This document shows positions 57,275 to 64,000 of a stretch of DNA of 64,000 bases, one piece after another. The notes under the pieces were generated by a model. That model was not told the DNA's origin and made no database searches. It saw only the letters and a list, made by a program, of their open reading frames with translations. The first letter of the stretch is position 1, and each line of letters begins with the position of its first letter. Origin of the DNA: Deuterostichococcus epilithicus (taxonomy: Eukaryota > Chlorophyta > Trebouxiophyceae > Prasiolales > Stichococcaceae). The DNA lies in assembly GCA_033439295.1 (NCBI GenBank), contig JAVTLE010000008.1, positions 2,728,001 to 2,792,000 on the forward strand, read 5' to 3'. Position numbers and translations under genes: made by a program.

Positions 57275-58857
57275 GCACCGGCGGCGGCACATGTGTGACG
57301 ATAACTTCAAGGTGTGTGAGCATAACAGTTTACTGCGTGAACTGATGCCCTCTGGGGCTGGGAGAACAGGCAAGCACATGTGCCGGCCAGTGCTGCTGCC
57401 CAGTGCGAGCAGTAGTCTCCGGTCCGGGTGGTTGACAGCCTCGGCCGATAGGCCGCGCTCCTCGCATTGGAGACTCCGTCCGCGACTTGCAGACGCACTG
57501 GCGGCTTGCACTTCAGTAAAGCCACGGCTGGCCTCGGTTGAGACGTGTCCATGGTGTTGGCGGCGCAAGCACCTGCATCTCTGCATCAGCCGGAAGGCGC
57601 CCGGGCATCTGTTTTGGCCTTCATGCACGGTGACGTGTCATGCTGGAACCTGCTATCGCTCCTGCTGCGCAGGTGGCCGCCACTGCGTGGTGCCGCTCCC
57701 GTGGCGGCTGCGATGCAGCACCTGTGCTGGCCAGCTGCACACCGCTTCACTGCGCCTCTCGGTGAGCCTCGCCATGCACTGCATGTCGGCAGCCACAGCA
57801 GCGTGGCCTCCATCCCTGGACCGGCACCCCAAGGACGCCATCAATGTGCTTCCGTGGCTGTGTGTGCTGCCAGGAGCTTTGCGCGTGGTGAGCATTGGTC
57901 TGTTCTGAATTAAAACTGAACTAAACTTTCATACTCATCATCATCGGGCCTCTTGCTGGTGGGGCACCCATGCGACCTTCTGCTTCACCTCAATGCCTTG
58001 GTGGTCTCAGGTGCGTGCTGCTGTTCTACACGCGGGACCGCCAGTACGACAGGAGCCTGGGCTCGTGCACCGGCCTGTGACACACCGGCTTCAGCTGCAG
58101 CAGCGCGGCGCTGCCAGCTGCTGCCGCCTGCGGCTGCACTCCCTGCCGCCGTTCGATGACATTGACAGCTTACCCCTGACAGACTGGCTGCGGCAGTGTG
58201 TCGCGTTCATTACAGTGTTGGCGTTGGGAAGGAGGCTGGCTGAACTGTAAGAACCCTCGTCAGCATGCAGCGATTCACGATACCTAAATCAAGGCCTGAA
58301 AAAGGGCGGCGGCACCTGACTGTGCACCAGAAGGCGGTGACCGCCAAATGCATTGACCGCATATGCATGGGCAACATGTCTCTCAAGGCTGGCAGCTGGC
58401 AGCTGGAGCTGAGCATTCGCTAATCTGTTAACCGCTCTTGAGAGCTAGATTGGGGAGCCCGCATTCGCCACCTCTTCACTCGCCAGTCGCCACCCCACTC
58501 GTCAGCAGCCCTTCTGTCTGACACTGCGCTCCCCCGTTTCGGGCGGGGGCGCTCGCAATCCAGGGTGCCCACAGACTGCCACTGTGCGGCGCATAGCCGG
58601 CAATCTCTCTTTTGCACCTTAGCCTGGCTCTCTGGCTGTCGAGCAGGGCGGAACCTCGTGTGTTGAAAATGCATGCCGGTCGTGGAAGTCGTATGATCAT
58701 CAGCAGGAGCTTGCACCTCCTAATCCACCCTTGCAGCTCGGGGATTCACTTCGTGAGGCGTTATTTAAGCACTTCAGCGGCTTGGTAAGCTCCAGGAAGC
58801 AGCTCAGCTACGGCACCGTCTGCAGCGGCAGCCATGCTCGGGCATTGACCTGCCTCC
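57275..58857. other. Spacer of mTERF unit 1 and start of unit 2
   Basis: Repeated flank DNA shared with the other units. Short open frames around 57540-57910 occur at equivalent places near 63.57 kb but lack signs of selection and differ in frame between units, so I do not call them. The last 130 bases are the putative promoter/5' UTR of copy 2. Confidence 0.5.
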
Positions 58858-60295
58858 ATGGCCAACCGCGGCAGCCACCAGCAGGGGCAGGCGTCTCTGC
58901 TGTCACTGCACCGGCGTGCGGCAGTTCGCCAAAGCAGCACCTCCTACCTTAGCAGGCTGCCCTCCTGCCGCTCGCAGGCCTGGCATGCCCGCCGCCGGGC
59001 AACAGGTTGGTGACCACATGCCACGCCCGGTATTGTGACGCTGTGACAGTCTTTGGAAACTGCGAGCACCGCCTCGACCATTGAAGCAATGCCGACACCT
59101 GCTCGCAGGCCCGCAGCTGCAGTACTGTGCCGGGAGCAGATATGCAGCAGCACCGGCAGCAGCGGCCGCCCTTTCTAGGGCACATCGCAGCCTGCAGCAC
59201 GCTGGCAAGCAGCGCGGCGCAGCAGCGGCGAGCAGCGCCGCATACCGCAGCTCAGAAGATGGTGAAGGCGGCGGCAGCAGCATAGCAGCGCAGCCCGGCT
59301 GGGAGCCCGCCTGCGCAGACATCCTGTCGCATGAGCTGGGCGTCAACATTGCAGAGGCCGCTGGCTGGCTCGACAAGGCCGCCCGCACGCGCGAGCTGGC
59401 AGCCGCCAAGCAGCTTCCAGACGCCGGCGCGTCACAACCACTGGCGGTCATCAGCGCGGTGCAGATGCAGCAGCTGGTCGAACTGCTGAGCAACGACTTC
59501 GGCATGCCAGCAGGCGCGGCGGCCGCTATGCTGCGCAAGTGGCCGCGCCTGTTGGCGAGCAACAGTGCTTTAGCTACCAGCGCCGCCCATTTTCTGCTGA
59601 ATGAGCTGCGCCTGCCTCCCGGCAGAGCCACAAATCTGCTGCGCCTGTGGCCTGGGGTGCTGAGCATGGACGTGGCGGTCCTGCGTCAACGCCGGGACGG
59701 ATGGCAGCACAGCCTGGGCCTCGCTGACTCGCAGCTGGCGCGCATGCTTGTGAAGCAGCCGGAGGTGTTGACGCGCACAGCAGCCAGTATCGACCAGCGG
59801 GCTGCGGTGCTGCTGGAGTGGTGCCGCGGCCTCGGCTGGACGCCAGAGGACATTGCCAAGATGGTGTCCGCACAGCCAGGGATCCTAACACGTAGCACCA
59901 CGACACTGCAGACTAATTTTGGTAGGCTGATGACGGCGTGCAGCCTGGCACAGCAGGAAGCCGCTGCCCTGTGCCGCATCCAGCCGACCCTGCTGACCAT
60001 CAACATGACGACGCCCAAGATGCTGCGCAAGCTGGACTTCCTGCAGACAGTCATCAGGCGGCCGGTGGCGGCCCTCGCACAGTCTCCAACGTACATTTTC
60101 AAGTCGCTGCGGGACCGCATCGCGCCGCGCACGTACTTCATGCGGGCGCGGGGCAGGGCGCTGAGCCCGAGCCTGGCCTACCTGACGGCTGCGCAGCCCC
60201 AGTTCTGCAAGGCGTGCGGCTGCACGGAGGCGGAGTATGAGCAGTGGGTGGCGGCCTGGCAACTGACGCCGGAAGGGCGGGAATGGGGAGTCTGA
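58858..60295 (+). CDS. mTERF-like protein, tandem copy 2
   Basis: Exons 58858-59005 and 59109-60295, phase 1, 444 residues. The start ATG opens MANRGSHQQGQASLLSLHRR, an Arg/Ser-rich leader likely to target an organelle. An upstream ATG at about 58833 runs into a stop after four codons. The repeat region parallels copy 1 (LRKWPRLLAS, LLRLWPGVLSMDVAVLRQRR, LADSQLARMLVKQPEVLT, GWTPEDIAKMVSAQPGIL, CRIQPTLLTINM) and ends FCKACGCTEAEYEQWVAAW and GREWGV. The two cysteines of CKAC-C are kept between copies. Intact frame and conserved splice sites argue it is functional. Confidence 0.85.
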
Positions 60296-61852
60296 GCACC
60301 GGCGATGGCATCCGCACGACGGCAGCTCCCAAGGTGTCTGAGCGTGACAAGTCGTTGTGAATCTTCATTTCTTGTGGGCCTTGTCTGCCCAGCCGGCAAG
60401 CGCATGTGCCTGCCAGTGCAACCGCCCAGTGCAAGCATTGGGCTTCGGTCTGGGTGGTTGACATCCTCTTCTGATGGGCTGCGCGCTCCTTGCATTGGAG
60501 GTTCCCATTCATGGGCGCCTTGCAGACGCACCGGCAGCTTGCACTGAAAGGGCTACTTCTGGCTGCGGCTGAGACTTCGTCTTGGTGTTGAGCATCTGCC
60601 TATCTACGTTAGCCAGGAGGCGCCTGAGCATTGCCATGGCTCCCAAGCATGGTGATCTGTCGTGCTGACCTGCTGTCGGTCCTGCCACGCAGGTGGCCGC
60701 CACTGCGTTGCAAACTGCCGATCCCTTGGCGGCTTCGGTGCACAACACGTGTGCTGGCGCCTCCCCCCCGGACACCTCTCCACTGCGCTGCGCGGTGAGC
60801 ATCGTCACGTGCTGTTGTCACGCAGCCACGGCAGCGCTTGGCGTCACGCGGCCCACGTCCCTAAATCATCAGCCATAGGGCGCTGTCGACGTGCTTTTGT
60901 GGCTGTGTGTGCTGCCGGGGACTTGGCACGTGGGGAACATTCGGTATATATGTTCTGTCTGCATCAGGCCTCTTGGTTGTGGGGCATCCAAGCGACCTTG
61001 TGGCCTTCCTGCCTCACTTCAGTGGCTTGGTGATCTCAGGTGCTGGCTGCTGCTGTAAGCGCAGGACCGCCAGTACAGGAGCGTGGCTCGTACGTCGGCC
61101 TGTCATGCACCGGCATCAGCTGCAGCAGCCAGCTGCCGCCGCCTGCAGCAACGCTTGCTGCCCGCCCTCGGAGTGTAATTTTGAGCTTTGAGCTGGCTGC
61201 GGCAGTGTCTTGCCCAAGAGTTTGGAGGCTAGAAAATGGAGGCTGGAAGAATGGCAGGAACTCCTTTCGTCAACATGAAGCACTTGACGATGTATCAAGG
61301 CTTGAAATGCAAATGATGAATTGGCGGCGCCTGAGTGAAATGGTAACTGCCAAATGCGTTGCATCGCATACAAGGCTCGTCGGCATAGCAACATGTCACT
61401 CAAAGCTAGCAGCTGGGGTTGAAAGTTCGCTAGTCTGCCAGTCTGCTCATGAGTTACGATTGTGACGTCCGCTCTCGCCACCTCTCACTAGTTGCTACCT
61501 CGTTTCTCTTCTCTCTCTGACACTGCCCCCCCGTTTCGGGCAGGGGCGCTCTCAGATCCAGGGTGCCCACAGACTGCCACTGTGCGGCGCATAGCCGGCA
61601 ATCTCTCTTTTGCACCTTAGCCTGGCTCTCTGGCTGTCGAGCAGGGCAGAACCTCGTGCGTTGAAAATGCTTGCCGGTCGTGGGAGTCGTATGATCAGCA
61701 GGAGCTTGCACCTCTTAATCCTCCCTTGCAGCTCGGGGATTGAGTTCGTGAGGCGGTTTCTAAGTACTTCAGCGGCTCAGTAAGCTCGAGGAAGCAGCTC
61801 AGCTACGGCACCGCCTGCAGCGGCAGCCATGCTGGGGCATCGACCTGCCTCC
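60296..61852. other. Spacer of mTERF unit 2 and start of unit 3
   Basis: Repeat of the preceding spacer with small insertions and deletions. No gene supported. The upstream block of copy 3 (61729-61850) matches that of copy 2 closely. Confidence 0.5.
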
Positions 61853-63296
61853 ATGGCCAACCGCGGCAGCCACCAGCAGGGGCAGGCGTCACTGCTGTTA
61901 CTGCACCGGCGTGCGTCAGGTTGTCAAAGCAGCACCTCCTACCTCAGCAGGCTGCCATCCTGCCGCTCACAGGCCTGGCATGACCGCCGCCGGGCAACAG
62001 GTTGGTGACCACATGCCACACCGGGTGTTGTGACGCTGTGACAGTCTTTGAAAACTGCGAGCACGTCCTCGACCACTGCAGCAATGCCGACACCTGCTCG
62101 CAGGCTCGCAGCTGCAGTACTGTGCCGGGAGCAGATATGCAGCGGCACCAGCAGCAGCGGCCGCCCTTTCTAGGGCACATCGCAGCATGCAGCACGCTGG
62201 CAAGCAGCGCGGCGCAGCAGCGGCGAGCAGCGCCGCAACCAACAGCTCAGAAGATGGTGAAGGCGGCGGCAGCAGCATAGCAGCGCAGCCCGGCTGGGAG
62301 CCCGCCTGCGCCGAAGTGCTCGTGCGGGAGCTGGGCGTTTGCAGAGTGGAGGCCGCCACCTGGCTCGTCAAAGCCGCTGAGACTCGCAAGCGCAAGGCGG
62401 TAGCTGCCAAGCAGCTTCCAGACGCCGGCGCGCTGCAGCCACCGGCCCTCATCAGCGCGGTGCAGGTGCAGCAGCTGGTCGACCGCCTGCGCAGCGACTT
62501 CGGCATGCCAGCGGGCGCGGCGGCCGCTATGCTGCGCAGGTGGCCGCGCCTGTTGGCGAGGGAGCCCTGTTCGGCTACCAGCGCCGCCGGTTTCCTGCTG
62601 AAGGAGCTTCGCCTGCCTCCCGGCAGAGCCACAACCCTGCTGCGCCAGTGGCCTGGGCTGCTGAGCATGGACGTGGCGGTCCTGCGTCAACGCCGGGACG
62701 AATGGCAGCACAGCCTGGGCCTCGCTGACGTGCAGCTGGCGCGCATGCTTGTAAAGCAGCCGGGGCTGTTGACGCGCACAGCAGCCGGCATCAAGCAGTG
62801 GGCTGCGGTGCTGCTGGAGTGGTGCCGCGGCCACGGCTGGACGCCAGAGGACATTGCCGAGATGGTGTCCTCACAGCCGCGTATCTTGACGAGCAGCAAC
62901 ACGGCGCTGCAGACAAACTTTGGTCGGCTGATGACGGCGTGCAGCCTGACCCAGCAGCAAGCCGCTGCCCTGTGCCGCAGCCAGCCGCAACTGCTGGCCA
63001 TCAACCTGAAGACACCCACCAGGCTGCGCAAGCTGGACTTCCTGCAAACAGTCATCAGGCGGCCGGTTGCAGTCCTCGCGCAGTCTTCGCCGTACATCAC
63101 GTGCTCGCTGCGGGACCGCATCGCGCCGCGCACCTACTTCATGCGGGCGCGGGGCAGGGCGCTGAGCCCGAGCCTGGCCTACCTGGGGTATGTGCAGCCC
63201 AGATTCTGCAAAGCGTGCGGCTGCACGGAGGCAGAGTATGAGCAGTGGGTGGCGGCTTGGCGACTGACGCCGGAAGGACGGGAATGGGGAGTCTGA
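61853..63296 (+). CDS. mTERF-like protein, tandem copy 3
   Basis: Exons 61853-62000 and 62104-63296, phase 1, 446 residues. The leader MANRGSHQQGQASLLLLHRR is nearly that of copy 2. The repeat region differs mostly between residues 110 and 170 (ELGVCRVEAATWLVKAAETR, VDRLRSDFGMPAGA) and is otherwise close: LLRQWPGLLSMDVAVLRQRR, LADVQLARMLVKQPGLLT, GWTPEDIAEMVSSQPRIL, CRSQPQLLAINL, with the shared ending CKACGCTEAEYEQWVAAW. The concentration of differences in particular repeats would fit changed RNA or DNA target preference; this is inference. Confidence 0.85.
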
Positions 63297-64000
63297 GCAC
63301 CGGCGGCGGCATCCGTGTGACGACAGCTCCAAGGTGTGTGAGCGTGACAATTCAACACGTAGACTTATGTCCGCTGGGGCTGAGCCAACCAGGCAAGCAC
63401 ACGTGCCTACCAGTGCAGCCGCCAAGTTAGGCTCCGATACGGCTGGTTGATAGCCTCGCCTGATGAGCTGCGCGCTCCTCGCATTGGAGGTTCCATCTAT
63501 GGGCGCGATGCACACGCACTTGCGGCTTGCACTGAGGAGGTCACGCCTGGTCTCGGACAAGACGGTTTCATGGTATTGGCGGCGCAAGCACCAGCGCCTG
63601 CATCTCTGCATCAGCCGGAAGGCGCCCGAGCGTCTGCCTTGGCTCCCAGGCATGAAGATCTGTCATGCTGGAACCTGCTGCCGCTCCTGCCGCGCAGGTG
63701 GCCGCCACTGCGTGATAAAAATTGCCGCTCCCGTGGTGGCTGCGATGCAGCACCTGTGCTGGCCGGCTGCACACCGCTTCACGACGCATCTCGGTGAGCC
63801 TCGCCATTGCACTGCATGTCGGCAGCCACAGGAGCGTGGCCTCCATCCCTGAACCGGCAGCCCAAGGACGCCAGCAATGCGCTTTGTGGCTGTGTGTGCT
63901 GCCAGGAGCTTTGCGCGTGGTGAGCATTCGGTATATTCTGACTGCATCATCGGGCCTCTTGCTACTGGGGCACCGATGCGACCTTGTGTCCTCCCTGCTT
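63297..64000. other. 3' flank of mTERF unit 3, cut by the window end
   Basis: Same repeated flank as after copies 1 and 2. A fourth unit may follow beyond the window. Confidence 0.5.

Larger units (their letters stand above)
55550..64000 (+). repeat. Tandem array of about 3-kb units, each with one mTERF-like gene
   Basis: Start codons of the three genes are 3072 and 2995 bp apart. Upstream blocks repeat: CGGCAATCTCTCTTTTGCAC with TGGCTGTCGAGCAGGGC near 58.6 and 61.6 kb, with a diverged version near 55.6 kb. So do TTGCAGCTCGGGGATT near 58.73 and 61.73 kb and GCAGCTCAGCTACGGCACCG before each of genes 2 and 3. Downstream flanks also repeat. Units 2 and 3 are clearly the closest pair. The third unit runs off the window. 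Confidence 0.9.

Noticed and set aside
57540-57913. Short open frames in the spacer of the mTERF units, seen again near 63.57 kb
   Set aside because: The frame is not preserved between units, so repetition reflects DNA duplication rather than a second gene.
1-64000. CRISPR array, bacterial operons or ribosome-binding sites
   Set aside because: Introns, telomere-type motifs, a nuclear tRNA intron and GAR1 show this is eukaryotic nuclear DNA; no spaced direct-repeat array was seen.

Overview
This window is nuclear DNA of a green alga, most likely a core chlorophyte. The sequence is GC-rich. Genes are cut into many short exons (about 60 to 300 nt) by introns of about 150 to 500 nt, mostly with GTGCG or GTGAG donors and GCAG acceptors. 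Proteins carry Ala/Gly/Gln-rich low-complexity runs, TGTAA polyadenylation-type motifs follow several stops, and short CCCTAAA (plant/green-algal telomere-type) motifs lie in introns. Exon coordinates were deduced by eye from splice consensus, phase continuity and family similarity; no transcript was available.

Layout. 1-4.1 kb (+): 3' part of a membrane protein with an NHL/PAL-like propeller end, possibly a peptidylglycine alpha-amidating enzyme. 5.2-6.9 kb (-): GAR1 of the H/ACA snoRNP. 8.1-8.9 kb (-): small secreted Cys-rich protein. 9.3-10.8 kb (+): dead mTERF-like copy. 12.8-16.3 kb (-): GT21 ceramide glucosyltransferase. 17.5-24.0 kb (+): 17-exon ARID plus HMG-box DNA-binding protein. 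24.4-26.0 kb (+): LITAF-like zinc/membrane protein. 26.7-27.5 kb (+): second dead mTERF copy. 28.5-36.2 kb (-): 14-exon Gln-rich protein with seven C2C2 zinc modules. 37.6-41.4 kb (+): ADP-ribosylglycohydrolase. 42.5-44.2 kb (-): third dead mTERF copy, next to a 1.6-kb inverted-repeat structure holding a 318-codon intronless gene. 46.4-50.2 kb (+): DNase II. 50.7-51.6 kb: short hAT-type transposon with target-site duplications. 51.8-51.9 kb (-): intron-bearing tRNA-Met(CAT). 53.2-54.1 kb (-): polyketide-synthase ketoreductase fragment. 55.5-64.0 kb (+): tandem array of three intact, probably organelle-targeted mTERF-like genes in about 3-kb units.

The genes are mostly unrelated housekeeping functions (snoRNP, sphingolipid synthesis, ADP-ribose removal, DNA degradation, transcription) and form no operon-like system. 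Two processes shape the window: spread and decay of the mTERF unit (three live tandem copies, three relics), and a repeated pattern in which introns, and one 3' flank, hold degenerate copies of the edge of a neighbouring exon. These exon echoes occur in at least four unrelated genes and are the most unusual signal here. Four introns appear to use GC-AG sites, all with CAG before GC.
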